Below are positions 8,234 through 16,440 of a stretch of 32,942 nucleotides of DNA, one piece after another (position 1 is the stretch's first letter; each line of letters begins with the position of its first letter). This DNA is from an uncultured Collinsella sp. (lineage in GTDB: Bacteria; Actinomycetota; Coriobacteriia; Coriobacteriales; Coriobacteriaceae). The notes under the pieces are model-generated. The model saw only the letters and a program-made list of their open reading frames with translations. It searched no databases and had not been told where the DNA came from. Location: NCBI GenBank assembly GCA_900540985.1, contig UQIC01000023.1:1-32942 (forward strand). The letters run 5' to 3'. Made by a program: the position numbers and the translations under genes.

Positions 8234-10716
8234 AACGAGAAGTACTCACTGTCGGAGGATAGGTTTGGTCCGAGCCACGGGTCGCCATCGAGGAAGAACT
8301 CAGGCCAGCGCCGCATGAACAGTGCCTGCTCGCGCTTCCAGCGGCGCAGCTTTTCCTCGTTGGCCTCTTCCCTGCCGCGCGAGGTGAACTCGTAGTGATA
8401 CAGCTCGGCATAGGGCGTAAAGATGGTGCGGTAGCCTGCCTCCCACACGCGAAGGCAAAAGTCAGCGTCGTTAAAACCGACGGCGAATTCCTCGTTATAA
8501 CCGCCAACCTGCTCAAATACGTCGCGTCGCACCATCTGACAGGCGCCCGTCACGGCACTAAAGTTGCCCGGGCGCACAGCGCGGGCAAGATAGCCCTCGC
8601 GCTTTGCTGAGAAGTCCTGGTTGGCATGGGCAAGTGCGCCACGCACGCCAACCATAATGCCAGCGTGCTGCACCAGATGATCGGCAAAGTAGAGTTTGGC
8701 GCCCACCACGCCCGCATCGGGACGCTGCAGATAGCCCATCATCTCTTCGATAAAATCGGGGCTTATGACCTCGGTATCGTTGTTGAGCAGCAGCAGGTAG
8801 TCGCCCTTGGCGTGCTCCACGCCAAAGTTAATGATCTTGGAGTAATTGAACTCACCCGGCCAGCACACAACGCGCGCGATGCCCTTGCCTTCGGATGCTG
8901 CAGCCACGCGCTCCGACAGGGTTTCATAATACGCAAACGTCTCCGGGGCTTCACTGTTGTTCTCCACCAAGACGATCTCGTAGTTGGCATACGTGGCGTT
9001 CTGAGCGATCGACATCGCACAAGCATCGAGCGTCTCAACATGGTCCTTGGTGGGAATCACAATGCTCACCAGTGGCGCAGGCTCCGGCAGCGCATAGCGC
9101 ATGCGGTAGACAAACGGCGTCTCGGTATCCTCAACCGTTCCGCAAATACCTAGCGCGTTAAAGTGGCGCTGCAGCGCAAGACGACCGGCTTCAATAGCAT
9201 ACGGCTTGCTATCGGCAGAGCCATCGGCGGTCGATCCCGGATGAACGCGCCAGTGATACAGCACGTGCGCAACATGCTCAAACCGCGCGTCCGCCGCAAG
9301 GCAGCGAAGCGTCAGGTCGTAGTCCTGGGCACCCGGAACGTCTTCTGGGGACGTGCCAATACGATCGATAAGCGCCTTCTCCACCATCAGGAAATGCGTC
9401 ACGCAGTTATGGCTATAGAGCAGATCGACGTTGAGCTGCGTCTTAAAGACCGGCTGACCCCACTCCCCCGTTTTCTGGAACATGTCCTCGTCGCAGAACA
9501 GGACCTGGGGGCGCTCGCCCTCGGCCGCCTTATTCAGCGCGGAAACATACTGGAATAACGCGTCCGGTTCCAGAATGTCGTCATGGTCCAAGAACGCGAT
9601 GTAGTCGCCCGTCGCCTGTTGAATGCCAGCGTTGGTGTTGACCACAATGCCGCCGTTGCCAGGAAGCTCGATGCGGCGAACGCGCTCGTCGTGGGCGCCT
9701 GCCGCAAGGGTGGCCACCACGTCCCATTCGGGCGAGGCGTCCATAAGCAGCAATTCCCAGTTGTCATAGCTCTGGGCTAGCACAGAGTCCAGCAGCTCGC
9801 GCAGGTAGACCCGATCAGTCTTGTAGCACGGCACCACAATGCTCACGAGTGGTCTATAGGCAAAAGCCACCGAAGCGACACGCTGGCACGCTAAATCGCC
9901 CGGCTTTGCGCGATGCTGCTCAAACCAACGTCGATAAGCTGCGTCGTCTGCGCGCGCATCCTTCATGCGGTTCCAACTGTCGTCGACCATGCCGTTGTAC
10001 AGGCGACCATCCATGGCGCAAAAACCACTCTGAATCTGCTCCGTGGGATCGCTCACAATCGCGACAAAATCTCGTATATCCTGAGGCATCTCAACGCTCA
10101 GATATGTTTTATTGACGCGGCATCCGTTCTGCCGTGGCACATCGACCTGCGACTCAAACACATGCACGGTGACATCGATGGCATTCATATGCGTATCGAA
10201 GATCTGGAGCTCAGGCGCGCACTGGGGGTCTCCCACCCAGGTAACCTCATAGCGCCACACCGCGCCGGCGTCTGCCGGCAAATAGCGAATGGCATCAATC
10301 TCATAGAGGTCGCAGCACTCGCCGCGCTGTGCATCGCGAACGAGTGCACACATCGCAGGCTTTGCTTTGTAGTTAATCTTGGATTCCAGCTTGGCCACGC
10401 GGCTATCGAGGCGAATGGAGCCCAACCTTTGGCCACCGGACGCAAATGCGACGTCGATTGAGGAACCATCCAAAAACGGAAGCACCAAGACGGCGAGCTC
10501 GCGCTCGTAATCGGAAACGAAAGGGCAAAGCGCCAGCACACGGCCATGATCGACCGGGAGCACCAGCGACGGCACACAAGAACCGCTCGTAGTCGCATGG
10601 GCAAACGCCTGAGAGCCCTCCCGCTCAATAAGCGCGGCGACATCCTGACCGGCAAAACGAAGCAGCACAAATAGACGGCCCTGACTGCGGCAAAGTGCCA
10701 AACGCTTGATACTCAT
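8230..10716 (-). CDS. Large protein with two GT2 glycosyltransferase domains
   Basis: An 828-residue cytoplasmic protein and the last gene of a five-gene glycosyltransferase run. Residues 1-280 are a non-catalytic N-terminal part I do not recognise. Residues 288-440 form a first GT2 (GT-A fold) domain: PLVSIVVPCYKTD, then FLDHDD at 375-380. Residues 547-790 form a second: LVSIVIPTKDH, then LLNNDTE at 643-649, the acceptor-side GFNDADF at 747-753, and a TGACQMVRRDVF segment. Tandem GT2 proteins of this type usually add sugars to cell-surface polysaccharides or rhamnan-like chains from nucleotide-sugar donors. The ATG abuts the stop of the upstream gene with no gap, which indicates translational coupling. 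The 3' end overlaps the convergent ATPase gene by four bases. Donor and acceptor cannot be read. Confidence 0.88.
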   Translation of the reverse strand: MSIKRLALCRSQGRLFVLLRFAGQDVAALIEREGSQAFAHATTSGSCVPSLVLPVDHGRVLALCPFVSDYERELAVLVLPFLDGSSIDVAFASGGQRLGSIRLDSRVAKLESKINYKAKPAMCALVRDAQRGECCDLYEIDAIRYLPADAGAVWRYEVTWVGDPQCAPELQIFDTHMNAIDVTVHVFESQVDVPRQNGCRVNKTYLSVEMPQDIRDFVAIVSDPTEQIQSGFCAMDGRLYNGMVDDSWNRMKDARADDAAYRRWFEQHRAKPGDLACQRVASVAFAYRPLVSIVVPCYKTDRVYLRELLDSVLAQSYDNWELLLMDASPEWDVVATLAAGAHDERVRRIELPGNGGIVVNTNAGIQQATGDYIAFLDHDDILEPDALFQYVSALNKAAEGERPQVLFCDEDMFQKTGEWGQPVFKTQLNVDLLYSHNCVTHFLMVEKALIDRIGTSPEDVPGAQDYDLTLRCLAADARFEHVAHVLYHWRVHPGSTADGSADSKPYAIEAGRLALQRHFNALGICGTVEDTETPFVYRMRYALPEPAPLVSIVIPTKDHVETLDACAMSIAQNATYANYEIVLVENNSEAPETFAYYETLSERVAAASEGKGIARVVCWPGEFNYSKIINFGVEHAKGDYLLLLNNDTEVISPDFIEEMMGYLQRPDAGVVGAKLYFADHLVQHAGIMVGVRGALAHANQDFSAKREGYLARAVRPGNFSAVTGACQMVRRDVFEQVGGYNEEFAVGFNDADFCLRVWEAGYRTIFTPYAELYHYEFTSRGREEANEEKLRRWKREQALFMRRWPEFFLDGDPWLGPNLSSDSEYFSF

Positions 10717-11784
10717 CTACACTTCTCGCTTTCCCAGGGCATTCGCGGCCATGCGCTTGCACGCGCCCAGGCGCCCAAACCTCAAGACGTCGTAATCGAA
10801 CATGAGCTTTTTGCACGCACGGGCGCTAGGGGCGTCGCTGGCAAGCGCTGCGCGCACCATGGCAGCGACAGAAGGAGCGCATTGCGCGAGCGCAACATCG
10901 CTGCCCACGGCAGAACCGGCAAGCGCAGTGGCAACGGCAGCAAACACCTTGCCGCAGTCCGAGCCCAGCAACCTGAGCGCGTCGTACAGCACCAGATCGC
11001 ACAGGAAGTACGCCAGGTCATCGGCATGCTGTGCATCGAGACCGTCGCGCTGCCAGTCAGCCAGCACCGCAGAGTAAATCTTCACGTGCTCCAGCAGACG
11101 TGTCTCGTCGTCGTAGCGCATGGTGTCCATAAGCGAACCCTTGCGCGCCACGCGGTAGTCATACAGCTTGTTCGAGATAAGCGCGGTCTTGTGCGAACGG
11201 CCGTACACGGCAAAATCGAAGACCTGGTCCTCGCCATACGTAACGGTTTCGTCGAACACGATCCCGTTGCCCAGCAAAAACTCACGCTTGCAGGCGGTGC
11301 GCCATGCAAAGGGGCGAGACGCTTCCTTAAACAGCAGGTCAGAGCTATAGCCCACAAACGACACATCACGCGGGCTCAGCACATAGTTAAGCCACGGATA
11401 CCCCGCCTCCAGCGGATACGGGTTCGCGCCAAAGGTCAAAACGTCGCAGTCCTCGCGCTCAAAGGCATCGACGATCACACGGCATGCATCGGGCGTAAAG
11501 CGGTCGTCGGAATCCAAGAACGCGACGATAGGCGTCGTGGACGCAGCGATGCCTGCATTACGTGCACTCGACAGGCCGCCGTTGAGCTTATCGACCAGCG
11601 TAAAGCGCGCGTCCTTTTCGCAATAGGCAGCCGCAATATCGCGCGAACCGTCCGGCGAGCCATCGTTAACCAGCACGCCTTCCCAATCGGGCATGTCCTG
11701 CGCAAGCAGGGAGTCCAAGCACCAGGCCAGACACTCCTCCACTTTATAGATGGGAACGACAACGGAAATCTTGGGGGTAGCCAT
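10717..11784 (-). CDS. GT2 family glycosyltransferase
   Basis: A 355-residue protein with a classic N-terminal GT-A domain: VVPIYKVEECL, LVNDGSPDGS, the metal-binding FLDSDD near residue 95, and YGEDQVFD in the acceptor half. It should move a sugar from a nucleotide donor to a growing surface glycan in the cytoplasm. The ATG at 11784 has AGGAG nine bases upstream. A GTG six bases earlier would be only three bases from that site and is less likely. Twelve bases separate it from the preceding gene, and its stop touches the next start. It most resembles the gene at 12990-14030 in domain style, so the operon seems to alternate two enzyme types. Sugar specificity is unknown. Confidence 0.88.
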   Translation of the reverse strand: MATPKISVVVPIYKVEECLAWCLDSLLAQDMPDWEGVLVNDGSPDGSRDIAAAYCEKDARFTLVDKLNGGLSSARNAGIAASTTPIVAFLDSDDRFTPDACRVIVDAFEREDCDVLTFGANPYPLEAGYPWLNYVLSPRDVSFVGYSSDLLFKEASRPFAWRTACKREFLLGNGIVFDETVTYGEDQVFDFAVYGRSHKTALISNKLYDYRVARKGSLMDTMRYDDETRLLEHVKIYSAVLADWQRDGLDAQHADDLAYFLCDLVLYDALRLLGSDCGKVFAAVATALAGSAVGSDVALAQCAPSVAAMVRAALASDAPSARACKKLMFDYDVLRFGRLGACKRMAANALGKREV

Positions 11785-11796
11785 AGTCACTCGCTC

Positions 11797-12915
11797 CTAC
11801 TGTGCGGCCGGAACGTCATCGGGGTGCGGGTTGTCGCCGTAGGTGCGCTGATACGTCAGCACGCGCTTGACCAGCGGCAGGCCGCCGATCTTAAAGTAGT
11901 GCTTAAACGTATTGAGCTTGCCGGGCTTTTTAAAGCCAAAGCGCGAATCGATATAGGCGCGGGGCGACTTGACCATCAGGCGCAAGTCGGTCTCGCCACG
12001 CGGATCGAACAGCGACAGGTCAAAGCGACCGGCATCCCAATCGGCCTTGAGCTCGGACGAGGCTTTCTTCCAAAACTGTTCGCGCAGTTCATCAACCAGA
12101 CGCTCATCATTCCAGCGGTACGTATCGACCTTCATGCGCATTAAAATGCCCTGGAGCTGAGCCTTGAGCTCGGGGCGTTCATCCAAAAAGCGCTGCATCT
12201 CGGCATATTCGTCGCACACGCAAAACACCTTATTGGGCGAATTAACGGAGCTCTTCTCGTTATCCTGACGATAGCACAAAATGGGGTCCGCAATAAACGC
12301 GGCGCGCTCGGCGCAAGCCCAAACCTTAAAGTTAAAGCCCGCGTCCTGATACGAGGCACCCGGCGTGGGAAGGAACCGAATCTGATTGTCGTTGAGGAAC
12401 TCGCGCCGATAGATAGCCGACCAAATGGAAGGTTTGCGGTAGAAGATGCCCGGGCGATCGACGGGGCAATACGCGGCGCCCGTCATATGCTCGTCGATGA
12501 TCCCAAACAGCTCACGGCGCTCGCTGGGCGTGGACCAATACAGGTAAAAGTCGCCCTTTACCACATCGGCATGCTCAGCATCGGCCTTGGCGACCAGCTT
12601 TTGGAGCGAATCCTCAAACATAAAGTCATCGGATTCAAGGATGCCCACGTACTCGCCGCGCGCCATCTCCAGGCCGCGGTTCATCGAGTCGCCGTAGCCG
12701 CTGTTGGATTTATCGATCATCTTTACACGGGGGTCGCGCTCCATGTACTCGCGGATGATATCTGACGAACTATCGGTGGAGCCGTCGTTGATACAGATAA
12801 TCTCGATGTCCTTGAGCGTCTGCGCCACGGCGGAATCGAGGCACTCGCGCAGGTAGCGTTCGACATTGCAAATGGGGACAAGCAGCGAAACTTTAGGGGT
12901 ATCAGAGTTCTGCAA
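11797..12915 (-). CDS. GT2 family glycosyltransferase (twin of 14037-15140)
   Basis: A 372-residue GT2 enzyme: LLVPICNVERYLRECLDS, IICINDGSTDSS, a LESDD metal-site motif, then YRREFL and LPTPGASYQDAGF in the acceptor half. It starts with TTG at 12915, because AGGAGG lies five bases upstream and no better ATG is near. The first 110 residues are nearly the same as those of the gene at 14037-15140, while the C-terminal third differs. This points to duplication followed by divergence in acceptor recognition. Such EpsJ-like enzymes extend exopolysaccharide or wall-polymer chains. A short hairpin overlaps its ribosome binding site. Donor and acceptor are not readable. Confidence 0.88.
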   Translation of the reverse strand: MQNSDTPKVSLLVPICNVERYLRECLDSAVAQTLKDIEIICINDGSTDSSSDIIREYMERDPRVKMIDKSNSGYGDSMNRGLEMARGEYVGILESDDFMFEDSLQKLVAKADAEHADVVKGDFYLYWSTPSERRELFGIIDEHMTGAAYCPVDRPGIFYRKPSIWSAIYRREFLNDNQIRFLPTPGASYQDAGFNFKVWACAERAAFIADPILCYRQDNEKSSVNSPNKVFCVCDEYAEMQRFLDERPELKAQLQGILMRMKVDTYRWNDERLVDELREQFWKKASSELKADWDAGRFDLSLFDPRGETDLRLMVKSPRAYIDSRFGFKKPGKLNTFKHYFKIGGLPLVKRVLTYQRTYGDNPHPDDVPAAQ

Positions 12916-12920
12916 GAGAA

Positions 12921-12946
12921 CCTCCTGTTGAATAGCGTGTAACAGG
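12921..12946 (-). promoter_or_regulatory. Ribosome binding site partly inside a hairpin
   Basis: The minus-strand AGGAGG (12926-12921) that sets the TTG start at 12915 shares its first bases with one arm of a 6-bp inverted repeat, CCTGTT/AACAGG (12946-12941 with 12929-12924; 11-base loop). Pairing would partly hide the site. The 74-base gap here is the longest in the run, so translation of this gene may be tuned separately. Confidence 0.35.
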
Positions 12947-12989
12947 GTTATTTTAGCAGCCGAGTTGCGGCGGGCGGCAGCGCTTGGAA

Positions 12990-14030
12990 TTAGATAAAGC
13001 GCTCCAGGCAGGCTTTGAGACCGCGAGTCGAAAGATAGAACAGCGTGGCGTCTGCCATCGATACGCCCGAGGTCGCCGCAACGAGCTTCTGGGCAACACG
13101 GCGAACGGTGCCCTTAGCAGGCATATCTGCCCAGTCCGTTCCCAAAAACGTCGTGAAGTCCATGTTGACGCGAGCCGCCACGCGATGGAAGTCATCGGAA
13201 TCCAAGCGCGCCAGGTCGAACACAATGAGGTCCAAAAACCAAGTTATCAGCTCGCCGGGACACAGGTCCAAAAGACCGTAGGCCGCCCAGTCCTCCAAGA
13301 CCTCCTCGAGCATCCTCATGTGGGCGTCAAGCTTTTTGGCGCGAGCCTCGACACTGTTGAACTCGTGCGTCGCCGATTCGCTCTCCATCACGTAGTGGTA
13401 GAACTTGTCCGGCATGACGACGGTCTTGCGGGCAAGCGCATAAGCCGCAAATTGAAAGACGACGTCCTCGCCCAAAGCCAAACCGGGGGCGAAGCGAATG
13501 CCTTCGCGATTGAGCAGCTCGCGCGAAAAAGCCGCACGGCAAGCATAGGGCTGCGCATTCGAATGGAACAGCAGTTGGGGATTACGGGCGCCGAAGGTAC
13601 CAGCTTTGGGGCTCATGAGTTGCTGGACGCGTTTAGGGGCAGCATCGGCAGGTTCACAGACGCCGCCAAAGACGGCGGCCTCGGCATCTGCAGACCCCAT
13701 GGCATGCAGCACGCGCTCAACCGTCTGGGCATCGATGTAATCGTCGGCGTCCACAAAAAAGACGGTCTCGCCCTCGGCGGCATCGATACCGGCATTTCGA
13801 GCGCATGAGACGCCCGCGTTTTCCTGGTCAATCACCAGTACGCGATCGTCGGCCTGCGCGATCTGGCGCAACGCGTTCAACGAATCATCAGTCGAACCGT
13901 CGTTGACGCAGACAATCTGAATCGAGCGCTCGGACTGGGCCAACAGCGAATCGAGGCATCGCTGAATGGAGCGCGCAGAGTTGTAAACGGGGACGACAAT
14001 GGTAGCTTTAGGACACGAGGCCTCTCCCAT
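12990..14030 (-). CDS. GT2 family glycosyltransferase
   Basis: A 346-residue protein with TIVVPVYNSARSI, VCVNDGSTDDS, FVDADDY as metal site, and LALGEDVVFQF in the second half. These are the standard GT2 landmarks. The ATG at 14030 follows a moderate GGGTAGG site five bases upstream. Only six bases separate it from the stop of the upstream glycosyltransferase. After this gene comes a 74-base gap, so it ends the first close-packed pair of the run. It belongs to the same surface-glycan pathway as its neighbours. The sugar is unknown. Confidence 0.87.
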   Translation of the reverse strand: MGEASCPKATIVVPVYNSARSIQRCLDSLLAQSERSIQIVCVNDGSTDDSLNALRQIAQADDRVLVIDQENAGVSCARNAGIDAAEGETVFFVDADDYIDAQTVERVLHAMGSADAEAAVFGGVCEPADAAPKRVQQLMSPKAGTFGARNPQLLFHSNAQPYACRAAFSRELLNREGIRFAPGLALGEDVVFQFAAYALARKTVVMPDKFYHYVMESESATHEFNSVEARAKKLDAHMRMLEEVLEDWAAYGLLDLCPGELITWFLDLIVFDLARLDSDDFHRVAARVNMDFTTFLGTDWADMPAKGTVRRVAQKLVAATSGVSMADATLFYLSTRGLKACLERFI

Positions 14031-14036
14031 GCCGAC

Positions 14037-15140
14037 CTACCCCCTCAGCGATTCGATGAGGAAGGCGGCGACCACGCCTGGGCCTCCAACCGAGGCGTAA
14101 TACTTAGCACGCCCCAAGGCACCATCCGTCGCAAAACTCGGATGCTCGTCAACCCAGCCCTCAGGATCTTTGAGGATGGCAGCGAGATTTGCGCGCTTCC
14201 ACGGCTTGAGGTCGTCAAGCAAAAAGTCCCCGGCGTCCAAGGCCGTTTGAAACTCCTTGGCCATCTGAACCAGGAACTCCTTATAGAACTTGGGCGCCAG
14301 GCGCACGTAGTTCCACATGTACGAATCGTACTTAATGAGCTGGTTGAACTTGAGCATGCGCGCGACGTCATCACTTGCGTGATCACGGGCATAATCCTCT
14401 CGAATCCAACGCTCAATCTCGGCATACTCGAAATTGACGCAAAAAACCTTAGCCGAAGAATTGACCGAGGAATTCTCGTTGTCCTGGCGATACGACAACA
14501 CGGCATCATGCAGGTAAACAGCCTTATCGGCACACGCGATAACCTTAAAGGCGAATGACGTGTCCTGAAAGGATGCCCCTGGAGTCGGCAAGAACTTGAT
14601 GCCGTTGCGCTCAAGAAAATCGCGACGGTACACGGCCGACCAAATCGACGGCTTTTGCTTAAAGAACTGCGTCGTGTCGCTCGGGTGCACCGGCTTGCCG
14701 CAGTCCTTGGCCTTAAACATCTCGTGCAGCGAACGGCGCTCCTCGGGCTTGGACCAGTAGAAATCAAAGTTCGCCTTCGTAAAGTCGGCATTATTGCTAT
14801 CGGCGGCCGAGACAAGCTTTTCGAGTGCGTCGGGCGCCATAAAGTCATCGGACTCCAAGATGCCAACGTACTTGCCACGCGCCATCTCCAGGCCGTGGTT
14901 CATCGAGTCGCCGTAGCCGCTGTTGGCCTTGTCGATCATCTTGACGCGCCCATCGCGCTCCATATACTCGCGGATAATCGCCGGCGAGTTGTCGGTCGAC
15001 CCGTCGTTAATGCAAATGATCTCAATATCCTTGAGCGTCTGCGCCAGGGCGGAATCGAGACACTCGCGCAGGTAACGCTGAACATTGTAAATGGGAATAA
15101 GCAGCGACAGAACAGGGCTGCCAGAGGCGTTAGTAAACAA
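14037..15140 (-). CDS. GT2 family glycosyltransferase, first gene of the run
   Basis: A 367-residue GT2 enzyme and a close relative of the gene at 11797-12915: LLIPIYNVQRYLRECLDS, IICINDGSTDNS, ILESDDFM, LPTPGASFQDTSF. It starts with TTG at 15140, set by AAGGAG at 15151-15146, five bases away. It leads the five-gene minus-strand run and is divergent from the galactofuranosyltransferase-like gene. It probably acts in the same polysaccharide pathway. The conserved N-terminal half, shared with its twin, suggests the same donor, while the different C-terminal part suggests another acceptor. This is inference from sequence layout only. Confidence 0.88.
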   Translation of the reverse strand: MFTNASGSPVLSLLIPIYNVQRYLRECLDSALAQTLKDIEIICINDGSTDNSPAIIREYMERDGRVKMIDKANSGYGDSMNHGLEMARGKYVGILESDDFMAPDALEKLVSAADSNNADFTKANFDFYWSKPEERRSLHEMFKAKDCGKPVHPSDTTQFFKQKPSIWSAVYRRDFLERNGIKFLPTPGASFQDTSFAFKVIACADKAVYLHDAVLSYRQDNENSSVNSSAKVFCVNFEYAEIERWIREDYARDHASDDVARMLKFNQLIKYDSYMWNYVRLAPKFYKEFLVQMAKEFQTALDAGDFLLDDLKPWKRANLAAILKDPEGWVDEHPSFATDGALGRAKYYASVGGPGVVAAFLIESLRG

Positions 15141-15206
15141 ATGTGCTCCTTAGGAAATACCTGTCGTTTCATGGTATCAAAGGGCCAGCGCGCCAGCGGG
15201 CGTTTA

Positions 15207-15212
15207 TATAAT
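15207..15212 (+). promoter_or_regulatory. Candidate -10 element in the divergent glycosyltransferase region
   Basis: A consensus TATAAT stands out in an otherwise GC-rich 256-base gap (15141-15396) between two divergent glycosyltransferase genes. No convincing -35 is seen. The same AT patch read on the minus strand (TATATAA) could serve the opposite run. If used for the plus gene it leaves a leader of about 180 bases. Confidence 0.3.
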
Positions 15213-15396
15213 CTATGGAGCCTCTTGCGGGCAAAGCAGCCCCACATCATGCGGCGGGCCCGTGGCAGGTTCCTGCGTTTTATTCAAAGCTTGCCGCCAA
15301 GGTGCGCCGAGCCTTTACAATAGGACAGTCCCAAGGACGTATTCGATAGCTTCCGTGCAGCGCATGCGCGCCGCGCGTGAAAGGATATATTGCCCC

Positions 15397-16416
15397 ATGC
15401 CTTCAACCCTTCCCGCTCCCATCGATAAGCTCGCCATCGTCGTCGTTACGTACAAGCGCCAGGAACTCCTGGCCAACCTATTCGACTCCATGACCGAGCT
15501 CACGGCCGCGCCCTGGCGCATCGTGATTGTCGATAACGAGAATTCGCGCGAGACCGAGGCCATGTGCACCGCATTCAACGAGCGCCTGGCCAACCTGTGG
15601 GGCATCGACACCGAGCAGCCCGACGCGCAGGGCGGCACTGACCGTGTCATCTACGCCCCGCAGCTCGAAAACGGCGGCGGTGCGGGCGGCTTCTCCGCCG
15701 GCACTAAATGCGCCTACGACCTGGGCGCCCAGTGGTTCTGGGTGATGGACGACGACGTGCTCGTCATCCCCGAAGGCATCGAGCGTCTTGCCAAGTGGAC
15801 CGACCGCTACGATGTCATCCAGGGTTCGCGCCTAGACTTTGACGGCGGCGCTTTCTTTTGGCAGTACCAGCTCATCCTCTCGCTCGGCATCCCTAACCCT
15901 ATCGCCAAGTGGGATCTGGGTCCCGAGGGCTACCGCGCCATGAACCAGCTGTGCTTTGAGGGCGGCATGTTCTCGCGCCGCGTGGTCGACAAGATCGGCC
16001 TGCCGGATGCGCGATTCTTCATCTACGGCGACGATGCCTGCTATGGTTACGTGGCCAGCCAGCACTTCCCCGCCGCCGTTGTGGCCGACCTGGTGCTCAA
16101 GCGCGCCCGCGCCGTCTCTAACTGGGATATCGCCGGCAAGCGCCAGCTCAACTCTACGAGCGACACCAACCGCTACTACATCATGCGCAACCGCGGTTAT
16201 CTGGCCCGCTACATGCAGATTTACGGCGACTATCACCCCGTGCTGTTCCGTCTGGGCAACGCCGCGACCTTCTGCAAGGAGTTCATTCGCCTGGCCGCCG
16301 TTGACAAGTGCTTTAAGACCGGCATTCCGGCGCTGCGCCGTGGCATGAAGGACGCCCGCAAGATCGTTAAGGATCCCAACTGGAAGCCCATGCCGCCCCT
16401 GAAGGACGCGGAGTAA
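15397..16416 (+). CDS. GT2 glycosyltransferase, galactofuranosyltransferase-like
   Basis: A 339-residue protein. The ATG at 15397 begins just before the domain (KLAIVVVTYKRQELL) and has AAAGGA about eleven bases upstream. Upstream in-frame starts would add residues that do not look like protein of this family. NGGGAGGFSAG (92-102) and WVMDDDV (115-121) match the galactofuranosyl/rhamnosyl branch of GT2 (GlfT-like), where DDD binds the metal and donor. The YGDDACYGY segment sits where that branch has its catalytic base. It is divergent from the five-gene glycosyltransferase run and likely serves the same surface polymer. Galactofuranose as donor is a guess from motif similarity; no UDP-galactopyranose mutase gene is in the window. 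Confidence 0.83.
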   Translation: MPSTLPAPIDKLAIVVVTYKRQELLANLFDSMTELTAAPWRIVIVDNENSRETEAMCTAFNERLANLWGIDTEQPDAQGGTDRVIYAPQLENGGGAGGFSAGTKCAYDLGAQWFWVMDDDVLVIPEGIERLAKWTDRYDVIQGSRLDFDGGAFFWQYQLILSLGIPNPIAKWDLGPEGYRAMNQLCFEGGMFSRRVVDKIGLPDARFFIYGDDACYGYVASQHFPAAVVADLVLKRARAVSNWDIAGKRQLNSTSDTNRYYIMRNRGYLARYMQIYGDYHPVLFRLGNAATFCKEFIRLAAVDKCFKTGIPALRRGMKDARKIVKDPNWKPMPPLKDAE

Positions 16417-16440
16417 CGGAAGCCGGAAACACCTCGGCGC

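Noticed and set aside
10882..12144. 420-codon plus-strand frame across two glycosyltransferase genes
   Set aside because: It runs antisense across two well-supported GT2 genes and their junction, and its product lacks any recognisable motif.
15264..15284. Small hairpin GCAGG/CCTGC followed by GTTTTATT in the leader of the galactofuranosyltransferase-like gene
   Set aside because: The stem has only four or five pairs and a minimal loop; too weak to call a terminator or attenuator.
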